Of a stretch of DNA of 64,000 nucleotides, positions 1 through 10,002 are shown piece by piece. Made by a program: the position numbers and the translations under genes. The notes beneath the pieces are model-generated. The model saw nothing but the letters and a program-made list of their open reading frames with translations. It had not been told where the DNA came from and did no database searches. The stretch comes from Levilactobacillus suantsaiihabitans (GTDB lineage: Bacteria; Bacillota; Bacilli; Lactobacillales; Lactobacillaceae): positions 50,852 through 114,851 of the forward strand of contig NZ_RKLX01000010.1 of the NCBI RefSeq assembly GCF_004745505.1. The letters run 5' to 3'. The number at the start of each line of letters is the position of its first letter. Within the stretch, counting starts at the first letter, position 1.

Positions 1-148
1 CAAAGGTTAAGACCAGAAAGAAGATTGAGATCAACGTTTCGTACAGGCGTGACCGTTTGCCGTACAGAAGACCAATCATCAGTGGCAGTAACGCCACGCC
101 CAACAAGGCGAAATACGTTGGGTTGCCGTACGGTTCAAATGACAACAT
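1..148 (-). CDS. dltB: DltB, D-alanyl lipoteichoic acid acyltransferase (N-terminal part only)
   Basis: Only the first 49 codons lie in the window; the gene runs off the left edge. The translated start MLSFEPYGNPTYFALLGVAL followed by a hydrophobic segment and a short basic loop matches the N-terminus of DltB, the membrane-bound O-acyltransferase (MBOAT) that moves D-alanine from DltC across the membrane for transfer to teichoic acids. The start codon overlaps the dltA stop by one base (TAATG), which implies translational coupling and confirms the operon order dltX-dltA-dltB. The identification rests on the short N-terminus plus context. Confidence 0.85.
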   Translation of the reverse strand, partial: MLSFEPYGNPTYFALLGVALLPLMIGLLYGKRSRLYETLISIFFLVLTF

Positions 149-1674
149 TAGTGATTGACCTCGGCAATGATAGACTTGATATCAACCTTGCCGTTGGGGG
201 TCATCGGTAGGCTTTCCTTGTAAACGAATCGCTGTGGAATCATGTAGGACATCATGTCGCCACCCTGTAAATTCTCCTTGATCGCCTTGGTCAAGTCTAA
301 TTCACTGGCGAAGTCATGTGTTGCCGGCACAATCCAGGCGATTAACTGACTCACCTTGTGATTGCGGTCATAGCGTGGCACCGCGACCCCGACCTGAATG
401 TGATCTTCTTGTGACAGGTAATGATTGACTTCTTCCAGCTCGATGCGATACCCGTGCAATTTGATCTGAAAATCCGTTCGGCCCCGATACATGATCAGGC
501 CGTTATCCAGTTGCACCCCTAAGTCTCCGGAACGGTAAACGGTCTGGCCCGCCATCTTGATGAAGGCTTTTTTCGTCTTGTCCGGATTGTTCAGGTAGCC
601 CTTGGACATCGACGGCCCACTGATCAGCAGTTCGCCTTCCGTCCCCGCCGGTAGCGGATGTAGGTGCTCGTCCACCACTGTGATGTGCGTGTCATCCTTG
701 ACATAGCCGATCGGCAAGCGCGGATAATCTGCCAGCACCCGTTCGGTAATCTCGACTTGCGTGACCGCCACCGTGGTCTCCGTGGGCCCGTAGGTGTTAA
801 AAATGCGCGCTTGTGGGAACCGTTGATGCAGGGTCGCCGCCGTCGCGTGGGTCAATTCTTCCCCACAGAAGAGGAAACGACTCAGGTTCGGATAATGACT
901 CGCGTCAAAGGTCGGTTCCATCAGGCAAATGTCCACGAAGGACGGCGTGGAAACCCAGACGTTCAGCTGTAAGGTCGGTAACGTTGCAAACAGATCCTTG
1001 AAGTTATCCGTGACCTGCTTCGGCAAGGCCACCAGCGTGCCCCCACTGGCCAACGTCGGTCCCCAGTCCATCACGGAGAGGTCAAACGAGTATGGCGCCT
1101 GAGAGAGCGTCCGGGGTGTCTGTGGTAATTTGAAATCATCGCTCAACATCCAGTTGACGTAGCTCAGGAGGTTGGTGTGCGAAATCTGGACCCCCTTGGG
1201 CTTTCCGGTCGTACCGGACGTGAAGATGATGTAATACGTGTCGTCGCCGCTTACCGGATGCGTTACCTGATAATCGACGTGTTGGTCAAAAATCGTGTTC
1301 AGTGTCTCGGCGTCAATGACCGGCGTGGCGCCTAGCGTCGTCGGCAGGTCGTTCACTGCAATTGCGGCGGCCGGCTGAGCAATGTCATTGATCGTGGTGA
1401 GCCGTTCCACCGGTGAATGCGTGTCGATGGGCACGTACGCGTGGCCACTCTTCACGATCCCTAAGAACGTCGCCATCATGTTAAAGGTTTGGCCGCCATA
1501 CACCATGATCGGTGCGTGAGCGGGTAAATTCATTTTATCCAAATGCGCTGCTAACGCGTCTGAACGCTGCTTTAAATCCCCGTAAGTGTTCGTGTGCCCC
1601 AGATCATCGTAAGCTAACCGTTCCGGGTCTTGGAGCGCCCAGTGATCCATGGCCGTAATCATGTCTCTAATCAT
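148..1674 (-). CDS. dltA: DltA, D-alanine--D-alanyl carrier protein ligase
   Basis: This 508-residue adenylate-forming enzyme activates D-alanine with ATP and loads it on the phosphopantetheine arm of DltC, the first step of teichoic acid D-alanylation. The A3 phosphate loop YIIFTSGTTGKPKG lies near residue 150, the A5 motif NTYGPTETT near 290, the A7/A8 region with RSGDLG and KLHGYRIELEEV near 390-420, and the C-terminal catalytic lysine in PMTPNGKVDI. An upstream in-frame ATG would add 13 residues, but a GGGGGGACAG ribosome-binding site sits just before this internal ATG and gives the usual family length. It lies 58 bases after dltX and overlaps dltB by one base. Confidence 0.95.
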   Translation of the reverse strand: MIRDMITAMDHWALQDPERLAYDDLGHTNTYGDLKQRSDALAAHLDKMNLPAHAPIMVYGGQTFNMMATFLGIVKSGHAYVPIDTHSPVERLTTINDIAQPAAAIAVNDLPTTLGATPVIDAETLNTIFDQHVDYQVTHPVSGDDTYYIIFTSGTTGKPKGVQISHTNLLSYVNWMLSDDFKLPQTPRTLSQAPYSFDLSVMDWGPTLASGGTLVALPKQVTDNFKDLFATLPTLQLNVWVSTPSFVDICLMEPTFDASHYPNLSRFLFCGEELTHATAATLHQRFPQARIFNTYGPTETTVAVTQVEITERVLADYPRLPIGYVKDDTHITVVDEHLHPLPAGTEGELLISGPSMSKGYLNNPDKTKKAFIKMAGQTVYRSGDLGVQLDNGLIMYRGRTDFQIKLHGYRIELEEVNHYLSQEDHIQVGVAVPRYDRNHKVSQLIAWIVPATHDFASELDLTKAIKENLQGGDMMSYMIPQRFVYKESLPMTPNGKVDIKSIIAEVNH

Positions 1675-1732
1675 ACTCTGTCCCCCCAAAGATTGTCTCT
1701 CCGACTGATTCATAAGTTCGTTGCCCCCGCAA

Positions 1733-1882
1733 CTAGAACTCGTTGTAAATAAATGTCGAACTATTCAAGCCACTATATCCATATAAATAAACTAATGCCA
1801 TCAAAATTACAAAGTAGAATAAGGTCCAGCCAATAAACGCGACCACTGGCTGATGCCAAATCGCCAGCCACTTTGCTCTCAT
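1733..1882 (-). CDS. dltX: DltX, small teichoic acid D-alanylation membrane protein
   Basis: A 49-residue protein with one membrane span (WTLFYFVILMALVYLYGY) and the conserved tail ending TFIYNEF, typical of DltX, which is encoded directly upstream of dltA in many Firmicutes. In related systems the C-terminal motif contacts the acyltransferase machinery and is needed for D-alanylation. The ATG is preceded by GGGGGTGAATTTC, a good binding site; the longer open frame upstream has no such site. It is the first gene of the dlt operon, so operon control probably acts in the 235 bases upstream. Confidence 0.88.
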   Translation of the reverse strand: MRAKWLAIWHQPVVAFIGWTLFYFVILMALVYLYGYSGLNSSTFIYNEF

Positions 1883-2117
1883 GAAATTCACCCCCAAAGT
1901 TTGTCGACCGATTCGCCCCCAAAGTCGACGTCCGTACATCCCCTTAACTAAGCCAGCAACTTCCCCGACGAATCGACTCAGCTAAGAGCGGAGTTCGTGG
2001 TCCCAACCACGCTCCTTATGTTTTGAGAATATCATTGCCAAATCCGGATTGCAAACAACCTCACTCAACCTTAATTCTTTCTTTTCATTTACCTGGCAAA
2101 ATGGTCCTTTTGGGTCC
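1883..2117 (-). promoter_or_regulatory. dlt operon upstream region
   Basis: This gap between the dnaJ terminator and dltX must hold the dlt promoter. A possible weak promoter on the minus strand is TTTGCA, 18 bases, TATTCT (around 2023-2055). Just downstream lies a small hairpin, CGTGGTTGGGACCACG, in what would be the 5' UTR. No coding sequence was seen here. The exact promoter is uncertain. Confidence 0.4.
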
Positions 2118-2149
2118 AAAAAAGGGTTGCTGAAAACCTTCAGCAACCC
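2118..2149 (-). terminator. Intrinsic terminator of the hrcA-grpE-dnaK-dnaJ operon
   Basis: On the minus strand a 10-bp stem (GGGTTGCTGA / TCAGCAACCC) is followed by six T, 37 bases after the dnaJ stop codon. Confidence 0.92.
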
Positions 2150-2185
2150 TGATATATCAACTATATACACGTTTTTATCACACGA

Positions 2186-3334
2186 TTAATTTTCGTTGAA
2201 TTTATCGCGCATTTTGTTAAATAAGTTTCCTTTGCCACTGCCAGTAACCGTTTCACCACTGGCTTTCGCAAAGTCTCGTAAGGCATCACGTTGACCCTTG
2301 TTCAGGTTCTTGGGCGTCAAGACCTTGACCGTGACATGTTCGTCACCGTTGCCATTCCCACGTAAGCGTGGCGCCCCCTTGCCCTTTAAGCGGAAGGTCG
2401 TCCCACTCTGCGTGCCGGCAGGGATCTTCAACTTGACATCCCCGTGGACCGTCTTGACCGTCACGTCGTCACCCAAAGTAGCCTGAATGAAGGACAGGTC
2501 TTGATCAAAGTAGATCTCGGTGCCATCGCGGCGGAAGTCACGACTCGGTTCTACTTGGAAGATAATGAACAGATCGCCGTAGCCACCGCCATTTTGGCCA
2601 GCTTCACCTTGACCCTGCAACCGCATTTGTTGGCCGTCATCGACCCCAGCTGGGATAGTGACTTCCACTTCATGCCGTTCTTCTTCGTGACCAGAACCGC
2701 CACAAGTTGGGCACTTTTCCTTGATCTCTTGACCCGTACCGTGGCAAACCGGGCACGGTTGTTGGCTGCGCATCCGGCCCAAAGGCGTGTTGGTTTCAGT
2801 CGTCACGTAACCTGACCCGCCACACTGGTGACAGGTAACTGGTGACGTCCCTGGCTTGGCGCCATTACCGCCACAGGTGTGGCATTGGGCCTCGCGGTTG
2901 TACTTGATCTTGGTCTTCTTCCCAAAGATGGCCTCTTCAAACTTCAAGTCCATCTGGTACTGAAGATCCCGACCTGGCCGAGGAGCGTTGGGGTTGCGTT
3001 GACCGCCACCGCCACCAAAGAATTGGTTGAAGATGTCGTCGAAGCCACCGCCGCCACCAAAGCCGCCGAAACCGCCCTGTTGACCGCCGCCAAAGCCACC
3101 GAAGCCGCCTTGAGCACCGTCTGCGGAACCATACTGGTCATAGTTGGCCCGTTTCTGTTCATCGCCCAACACATCGTAGGCGTCCTGCACGGCCTTGAAT
3201 TTCTCCGCCGCGTCCGGTGCCTTGTTTAAGTCTGGGTGATACTTCTTTGATAATTTCCGATAGGCCTTTTTGATTTCTGCTTGACTGGCATCTTTTGCGA
3301 CGCCTAGTACGCCATATAAGTCCGTTTCCGCCAT
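2186..3334 (-). CDS. dnaJ: DnaJ, Hsp40 co-chaperone
   Basis: DnaJ delivers unfolded proteins to DnaK and stimulates its ATPase. The 382-residue protein has an N-terminal J domain with the HPD tripeptide (KKYHPDLNK, near residue 33), a glycine/phenylalanine-rich linker at about 68-118, four zinc-binding CxxCxGxG repeats ([32 protein letters not shown]) and a C-terminal substrate-binding domain. The chosen ATG has GGGAGGAAAAAG in front; a longer reading adds six residues without a binding site. It is the last gene of the heat-shock operon, 125 bases after dnaK. Confidence 0.97.
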   Translation of the reverse strand: MAETDLYGVLGVAKDASQAEIKKAYRKLSKKYHPDLNKAPDAAEKFKAVQDAYDVLGDEQKRANYDQYGSADGAQGGFGGFGGGQQGGFGGFGGGGGFDDIFNQFFGGGGGQRNPNAPRPGRDLQYQMDLKFEEAIFGKKTKIKYNREAQCHTCGGNGAKPGTSPVTCHQCGGSGYVTTETNTPLGRMRSQQPCPVCHGTGQEIKEKCPTCGGSGHEEERHEVEVTIPAGVDDGQQMRLQGQGEAGQNGGGYGDLFIIFQVEPSRDFRRDGTEIYFDQDLSFIQATLGDDVTVKTVHGDVKLKIPAGTQSGTTFRLKGKGAPRLRGNGNGDEHVTVKVLTPKNLNKGQRDALRDFAKASGETVTGSGKGNLFNKMRDKFNEN

Positions 3335-3459
3335 CTTTTTCCTCCCAATCAAACCCGATATTTTTCGCTACTAGTAAGAATAGCATACTCGAAACAAAAA
3401 GCCAAAGCCCCAGGGACTCTGACTTCTTGTCTACACTCTCTTAAAGTGAAACGGGGCAA

Positions 3460-5349
<1,890 letters not shown>

Positions 5350-5369
5350 TTAGTTTTTTATTTATAAAT

Positions 5370-5960
5370 TTATTGCGCCACGACAACCATGGCAGGCCGG
5401 AGAACCCGGTCCTTGAGTTGGTAGCCCTTTTGGAGCACGTTGACCACCGTTTCAGCCGTTTGGCCGTCAGAAACGGGAACCGACTGAACCGCTTGGTGCA
5501 AGGTTGGGTCAAACTTCTGACCCAGCGCAGCAATCTCCGTCACGTGATTACGCTTCAACGCGTCTTCCATGTGATCGTAGGTCATCTGCACACCCTTTTT
5601 GATCTGCTTACTGGTCTCGTCAGTCGCATCGACCGCTAAGGCCCGCTCCAGGTTATCGATCACGGGGAGCACATCCTTAGCGAGTTGCTGACCATCGTAC
5701 TTGATGAGCGCGGCCTGTTCTTTTTGGTAACGGGTCTGCATGTTTTGCACTTCCGCTTCGGCACGCAGGTACTTGTCCTCAAAGTCGTCAGCCTTCTTTT
5801 GAACGGCAGCTAAAGCCTCTGCCGTGACCGTTGGCTTGGGCTTGTCAGCGGGCTTTGCGTCCGCCGGTGTGGCTTGCTCAGTCTTGTCTGGGTCTTGCTT
5901 TGTAGTGGCGGCCTTTGCCGCAGTTTCATCATCAGTGGATGGTTGTTGCTTGTCAGCCAC
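5370..5960 (-). CDS. grpE: GrpE, nucleotide exchange factor of DnaK
   Basis: GrpE dimers release ADP from DnaK. The 196-residue protein has an acidic, low-complexity first 50 residues (alanine, aspartate, lysine, proline), a long helical coiled-coil segment at about 50-120 and a C-terminal beta domain ending GYQLKDRVLRPAMVVVAQ, the GrpE signature. Translation begins at GTG after AAGGGAGGTTTTTTATC. It is the second gene of the operon, 20 bases after hrcA. Confidence 0.97.
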   Translation of the reverse strand: MADKQQPSTDDETAAKAATTKQDPDKTEQATPADAKPADKPKPTVTAEALAAVQKKADDFEDKYLRAEAEVQNMQTRYQKEQAALIKYDGQQLAKDVLPVIDNLERALAVDATDETSKQIKKGVQMTYDHMEDALKRNHVTEIAALGQKFDPTLHQAVQSVPVSDGQTAETVVNVLQKGYQLKDRVLRPAMVVVAQ

Positions 5961-5980
5961 GATAAAAAACCTCCCTTTCT

Positions 5981-7018
5981 TTACTCGTCGTAGAACCGAT
6001 AGTAATCTAACAGTTTCTTCGCGAGCTCTTCACGAAACGCACCGACAATTCCCAACATCCGTGAATACGGCATGCGGGTCGGCCCTAAAATGGCGATCAT
6101 ACCCTTACCATGCTGGTTCACGTCGTAGGTGGCGGTGATCAGGCTGAAGTTTCTCAAGGCATCGTTGGTCATTTCATTACCGATTTGCACGGAAATGTTG
6201 TCCCGCGGTTGCCCCAAGACGTTGGCGATATCATCGGTCTTGTCGATCAATGAATACAGCGACTTCAGTGAATCAACATCGCTATCCTGCGAGAAGTTCA
6301 ATAGATTCAAGCGACCACCAACGTAAAACCGCTCTTGGGCGGCTCGCGTCAAAACGTCGCCGAAAATATCCAGAAAACCTTCCGGACTCTGCAGGTAGTT
6401 GGCAATCTTCATCGGAATGTCCGCCTGCAGCTTTTGAACCACTTCTGGTAGCGTCAACCCGACCAACTGATCATTGATCAGCCGAACGACGGCCTCTAAT
6501 TGATCGCCGGTAACGGACTCACTCACGTCAAAGGTCTGGTTCTCCACATCACCACTATCGGTGACGAGGATGGCCATCACTTGCCGCTTACCGAGTGGGA
6601 CCAACCGGAACCCACTGAGCCGACTATCCTTTAATTCCGGCTTCAACGTAAACGCGGTGTAACTCGTCAGGTTAGACAAAATCGTGGCCGATTGCGAAAT
6701 AATTTCGTCAATCTTGTGGAAATCGCCGCCTAACGAGGATTGAATCACGTCAATATCATTGGGTCGTAGCGGATCGGGTTTTACCAAATGGTCAACGTAA
6801 TACCGGTACCCTTCAACCGAAGGAATCCGACCGGAAGAGGAATGGGTCTTTTTGATCAGGCCCTGTTCTTCCAACGCCGCCATTTCATTACGAATTGTCG
6901 CTGAGCTTACGTGGATGGGTAACTGCTTGGCTAATGCCTTAGACCCCACCGGCACACCAGTGTTGGTAAAGTCGCGGACAACGGCTCGCAGAATCATCAT
7001 TTGTCTTTCTGAAAGCAT
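5981..7018 (-). CDS. hrcA: HrcA, heat-inducible transcription repressor
   Basis: HrcA binds CIRCE operators and represses class I heat-shock genes; its activity depends on GroEL. This 345-residue protein has an N-terminal winged-helix domain (LSERQMMILRAVVRDF, then PIHVSSATIRNEMAALEEQG at about 40-60) and the HrcA dimerisation and inserted domain, ending GMIAILGPTRMPYSRMLGIV. The start ATG follows AAGGGGTGATTGTG; a reading 12 codons longer would run into the CIRCE box. It is the first gene of its own operon and lies directly behind two CIRCE sites, so it is autoregulated. Confidence 0.97.
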   Translation of the reverse strand: MLSERQMMILRAVVRDFTNTGVPVGSKALAKQLPIHVSSATIRNEMAALEEQGLIKKTHSSSGRIPSVEGYRYYVDHLVKPDPLRPNDIDVIQSSLGGDFHKIDEIISQSATILSNLTSYTAFTLKPELKDSRLSGFRLVPLGKRQVMAILVTDSGDVENQTFDVSESVTGDQLEAVVRLINDQLVGLTLPEVVQKLQADIPMKIANYLQSPEGFLDIFGDVLTRAAQERFYVGGRLNLLNFSQDSDVDSLKSLYSLIDKTDDIANVLGQPRDNISVQIGNEMTNDALRNFSLITATYDVNQHGKGMIAILGPTRMPYSRMLGIVGAFREELAKKLLDYYRFYDE

Positions 7019-7034
7019 CACAATCACCCCTTTT

Positions 7035-7061
7035 TTAGCACTCAAACAACACAAGTGCTAA
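7035..7061 (-). promoter_or_regulatory. CIRCE operator, downstream copy
   Basis: On the plus strand: TTAGCACTC, nine bases, AAGTGCTAA. This matches the CIRCE consensus (TTAGCACTC-N9-GAGTGCTAA) with one mismatch. It lies between the -10 box and the hrcA start, in the 5' UTR, the usual position for HrcA repression. Confidence 0.95.
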
Positions 7062-7072
7062 GTCACATATAT

Positions 7073-7101
7073 AATGTAGCAAAACCGGGTTTTGAAGTCA
7101 A
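7073..7101 (-). promoter_or_regulatory. hrcA operon promoter
   Basis: Minus strand: -35 TTGACT, 17-base spacer, -10 TACATT. The promoter is bracketed by two CIRCE elements. Confidence 0.82.
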
Positions 7102-7118
7102 GAAATCTGGTAGAATTT

Positions 7119-7145
7119 TTAGCAATCGTTGGCATTAAGTGCTAA
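7119..7145 (-). promoter_or_regulatory. CIRCE-like operator, upstream copy
   Basis: TTAGCAATC, nine bases, AAGTGCTAA on the plus strand, with two mismatches to the CIRCE consensus. It sits just upstream of the -35 box, so HrcA could bind on both sides of the promoter. Confidence 0.8.
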
Positions 7146-7312
7146 TTTTTTAGAATTCGCTTAGAATACAGCGTTTTCAGTGGCGCTTGTGGCAACTGAC
7201 CGCCTTATCGGGTGCGAGGAATTACCACTTCATCAGTGCTCCCTGCTCGATACTCTCTACCGATTAATCATCACTCATCGGCATTTGTCAGCGTGGTTGC
7301 TTCGAAGCCCGC

Positions 7313-7355
7313 AAAAAGGACTTAGTCGCCCCGTAACGAGTTGGCTAAGTCCTTT
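7313..7355 (-). terminator. Probable terminator of the truB-ribF transcript
   Basis: An 11-bp perfect stem (AAAGGACTTAG / CTAAGTCCTTT) followed on the minus strand by five T. It is about 310 bases after the ribF stop, with the family A repeat between the two. Confidence 0.8.
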
Positions 7356-7368
7356 AACTAATTTATGA

Positions 7369-7664
7369 CTGAAGGTTGAACCTGAAATTAACACACTGAT
7401 TGCCATAATGACAGTGTTCTGACACCTAAAATCGGCGGAACCAGTTGCCTGTTGGCGCACGTTTCGGCTACGAGGCCGCTTTGAGACGTGTTCTTTGGCT
7501 CAAAGCGAGGCGGCGAGACCGCCCTTTGGCTCGACCCGTCCCCCCAGCGTTCCAACCCCTATTTGGCGAACGGTAGGCGGCCAGCTCACATTGTGAGGCT
7601 GAAATCGCCTATTTTTGATGCTATGGGTTGCACAATCACAATAGTTTCAATTGATAACCTTCAG
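7369..7664. repeat. Family A MITE-like repeat, copy A1
   Basis: The left end is CTGAAGGTTGAA and the right end TTGATAACCTTCAG, an imperfect terminal inverted repeat. The middle (about 7465-7600) is about 80 per cent alike by eye to the copy at 55800-56210, including GAGACGTGTTCTTTGGCTCA, the palindrome GGCGGCGAGACCGCC and ATTTGGCGAACGGTAGGCGG. No open frame is conserved. It ends two bases before the ribF stop codon and lies between ribF and its terminator. It fills most of the 520-base gap 7146-7665; the rest, 7146-7312, shows nothing recognisable. Confidence 0.75.
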
Positions 7665-7665
7665 T

Positions 7666-8622
7666 TTACGATTCACGCGTGGCGACCTGTTGGAAATAGG
7701 CCCGCGTATCCGCTTCGTCTTGTTTTAACTGGGCGACTAGGCCGTTGGCGTCGGCGAATTTGACCTCACCGCGTAACCGGTGGTGCCACTCGACTTCGAC
7801 CGGCTCGCCGTACAGGTTGCCCTGGAAGTCCAGGAGGTTCATTTCGACCGTGATGGGCCGGTCATTCCCAAAGGTCACGTTGCGGCCCACAGAGACCATC
7901 CCAGGGTACCAGATGGCCCCAACCTTCAACCGGGCCGTGTAAATGCCAATACCTGGGATCCATTCGTCTTGCGGCGCCATCACGTTGGCCGTGGGGTAGC
8001 CGATAGTCCGCCCCCGGGCCTCGCCGTGCACCACCAGGCCGGTCGAGCGATACGTGTACCCCAGCAATTGATTCACCAGGTCCACGTCCCCGGCGCGCAT
8101 GGCTGTCCGAATCCGCGTGGAGCTGACCTTTTCGTCGCCACTGGCTTCTTCGGGCACCGTGACCACGTCAAAGCGCCCCTGGGCGTACTCAGGGAGGTGT
8201 GCCATGTTGGCCACGTCCTTCTTGCCATAGGTGTGGTCAAATCCGGCCACAGCCGCCACCGTGTGGAACGCCACCAAGTAATGGTCGACGAATTCCTGCG
8301 GCGTCTGGGCCGCAAACTCACCGGTGTAGTTGACCAAAAAGACCCGGTCGACCCCCAACCGATCCAGCTGTTGGAGCTTACGGTTGATGGGACTCAAATA
8401 CTTTTGGTCATCCGCTTGTAGTGGCCGATAGACCAACGCGGGATGGTGATCATAGGTCAAGACCGCCAATTTAACGCCCTTGGCTTGCGCGAGCGCCTTG
8501 GCGCGGTTGATCACGGCTTGGTGCCCGCGATGAACGCCATCGAAAAAGCCCATGGCCAAGACCACTGGCTCATCGGGAATTTGCCGTGCATCTAACGGGT
8601 GGTGTATGTGAATAACTTCCAT
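7666..8622 (-). CDS. ribF: RibF, riboflavin kinase / FAD synthetase
   Basis: This bifunctional 318-residue enzyme phosphorylates riboflavin to FMN and adenylates FMN to FAD. The N-terminal nucleotidyltransferase domain has the motif LAMGFFDGVHRGHQAVI at about 23-40 and SSTRIRTAMRAGDVDLVNQLLGY at about 165-187; the C-terminal kinase domain has GEARGRTIGYPTANV and later EVHHRLRGEVKFA-like residues (EWHHRLRGEVKF). The ATG is preceded by GAGGAATTTCC. It lies 22 bases after truB, the common truB-ribF arrangement of Firmicutes. Confidence 0.95.
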   Translation of the reverse strand: MEVIHIHHPLDARQIPDEPVVLAMGFFDGVHRGHQAVINRAKALAQAKGVKLAVLTYDHHPALVYRPLQADDQKYLSPINRKLQQLDRLGVDRVFLVNYTGEFAAQTPQEFVDHYLVAFHTVAAVAGFDHTYGKKDVANMAHLPEYAQGRFDVVTVPEEASGDEKVSSTRIRTAMRAGDVDLVNQLLGYTYRSTGLVVHGEARGRTIGYPTANVMAPQDEWIPGIGIYTARLKVGAIWYPGMVSVGRNVTFGNDRPITVEMNLLDFQGNLYGEPVEVEWHHRLRGEVKFADANGLVAQLKQDEADTRAYFQQVATRES

Positions 8623-8644
8623 TGGAAATTCCTCTTCTCAAAAC

Positions 8645-9556
8645 TTAGTTCACCGCAAACATTTTTAGCGGCTTATATTGTTGCTTTTCTTCGGACCACT
8701 GGTACAGGCACTTGGTCGCTCCCTGATAGGTCAAGGCGACTTCCGGGGCCGTGGCCCCATCGAGCTCGGCGGCCGTCAAGAAGACGCCATTTTTAACCAG
8801 CTGCCAAACGCGGTCGCTCAACGCCACGTGTGGATACGCCGTTAGGGCATAATCGATGGGCCGCAAAATGGTCGTCAGGTCCTCGGCGGCCATGGCGGCT
8901 GCGACCTGATCCAACGTCACCGCTTGGTCCAGTGTGAACCCGCCGCTTTGTTGGCGGGTCAATGACGCCATGACGGCCGGCACACCCAATAGCCGACCCA
9001 AATCGACCGCTAACGTCCGCACGTAAGTCCCCTTCGAGCAGCCCACTTCAAAGGCCACCGTTTGGGTCCCGGCCTCGGCGTCAAAGGTCCCGGCATCTTG
9101 CAAGGTAAAGTGATCGACCGTCACCGTTCTGGTCGGACGTTCCACTGTTTCCCCGGCGCGGGCGTACTCGTACAGCTTACGCCCCCGCACCTTGACAGCG
9201 GAATACATCGGCGGTGTCTGTTGAATGGTCCCGGTCAATTGAGCCGTCCCCGCCGTCAGTTCCGCCAACGTAAAGGGCCGTGTCAACGCCTGCCGTTCCA
9301 CAACGTCACCGTCTAGGTCCTCCGTGGTCGTCGCCAGTCCCAGGGTCACGGTACCGCGATACACCTTGCCAGAAGCCATGAGGTACGGCACGACCTTGGT
9401 CGCCGAGCCAATGCAAATGGGCAATACGCCATCGACACTGGGGTCGAGCGTCCCACTGTGGCCGACCTTTTTGGTGTGCAGAATGTGGCGCAGTTTGGCC
9501 ACGCAATCAAAGCTGGTGAGGCCGCGTTCTTTGTATAAAGGGATAATCCCGTCCAT
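8645..9556 (-). CDS. truB: TruB, tRNA pseudouridine-55 synthase
   Basis: TruB makes pseudouridine 55 in the T-loop of nearly all tRNAs. The 303-residue protein begins MDGIIPLYKERGLTSFDCVAKL and has the catalytic aspartate in HSGTLDPSVDGVLPI (around residue 40), then RKLYEYARAGE and CSKGTYVRTLAVDLG. The start at this ATG has GGAGGAACCGG in front and the family length; an open frame continues 67 codons upstream but runs through a non-coding repeat. It is the first gene of the truB-ribF pair, separated from rbfA by 446 bases. Confidence 0.95.
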   Translation of the reverse strand: MDGIIPLYKERGLTSFDCVAKLRHILHTKKVGHSGTLDPSVDGVLPICIGSATKVVPYLMASGKVYRGTVTLGLATTTEDLDGDVVERQALTRPFTLAELTAGTAQLTGTIQQTPPMYSAVKVRGRKLYEYARAGETVERPTRTVTVDHFTLQDAGTFDAEAGTQTVAFEVGCSKGTYVRTLAVDLGRLLGVPAVMASLTRQQSGGFTLDQAVTLDQVAAAMAAEDLTTILRPIDYALTAYPHVALSDRVWQLVKNGVFLTAAELDGATAPEVALTYQGATKCLYQWSEEKQQYKPLKMFAVN

Positions 9557-9605
9557 TCCGGTTCCTCCGTTCTTACTTGTGAACTCGTTTCTTTTTAGGT
9601 CAATT

Positions 9606-9676
9606 GCATAGTTAAACCAGTGCCTGCGGCTGCCAGAGATTCCGCTTGCTATGGGGGACACCTCTGGCCTCCTCCG
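9606..9676 (-). repeat. Family B repeat, copy B1
   Basis: Read on the minus strand it contains AGAGGTGTCCCCCATAGCAA, then GCGGAATCTCTGGC and CGCAGGCACTGGTTTAAC. It matches the plus-strand copies near 39691 and 15905. It lies 50 bases upstream of the truB start and so would be in the truB 5' leader. Confidence 0.6.
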
Positions 9677-9957
9677 GCGGGATTGAGCACAACCAAACAT
9701 AGCCGCAGAATTAACGTCATCACATAATCGGTTAACCGCAGTAGTGGATTTGACCACTACTGGAACCGACAGTGCGGCCAGGAGCCTCTACCATGCTGCA
9801 GGTAAAACCTAGAGACCGCAGGCAACAGGCGGACACAATTGGCCGGGCAGCTAGCCCTTGCTTCGGTAACCGTATAACGCAGCTGTCATCGCACAGAATA
9901 GCCTATATTTTACCACAGACTAACGGGATGTGACTAATCTTGCCGACAAGCTGACCC
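9677..9957 (-). other. Long structured non-coding leader upstream of truB
   Basis: No gene is supported here. Several strong hairpins are visible, for example CAGTAGTGG / CCACTACTG (9 bp, 9752-9776), GGGCTAGCTGCCC near 9858, and a GC-rich fold around 9790-9840. The minus strand near 9890-9915 has TA-rich boxes (TAAAAT, TATTCT) that may be the truB promoter, giving a leader of about 340 bases. Confidence 0.45.
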
Positions 9958-9989
9958 AAAAAAGGTGCTGGCCATCGCTGACCAACACC
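9958..9989 (-). terminator. Terminator of the rimP-rbfA operon
   Basis: Minus strand stem GGTGTTGGTCAGC / GCTGGCCAGCACC-like (26 bases in all) followed by six T, 13 bases after the rbfA stop. Confidence 0.9.
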
Positions 9990-10002
9990 TCGCCTACCCC
10001 GA

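Noticed and set aside
1982..2170. 62-codon minus-strand frame upstream of dltX
   Set aside because: It spans the dnaJ terminator and the dlt upstream region and has no binding site.
9677..9957. Possible SRP RNA, RNase P RNA or T-box in the truB leader
   Set aside because: None of the landmark sequences of these RNAs (GGAAGCAGC-type SRP loop, RNase P core, T-box GGUGGNACCGCG) is present.
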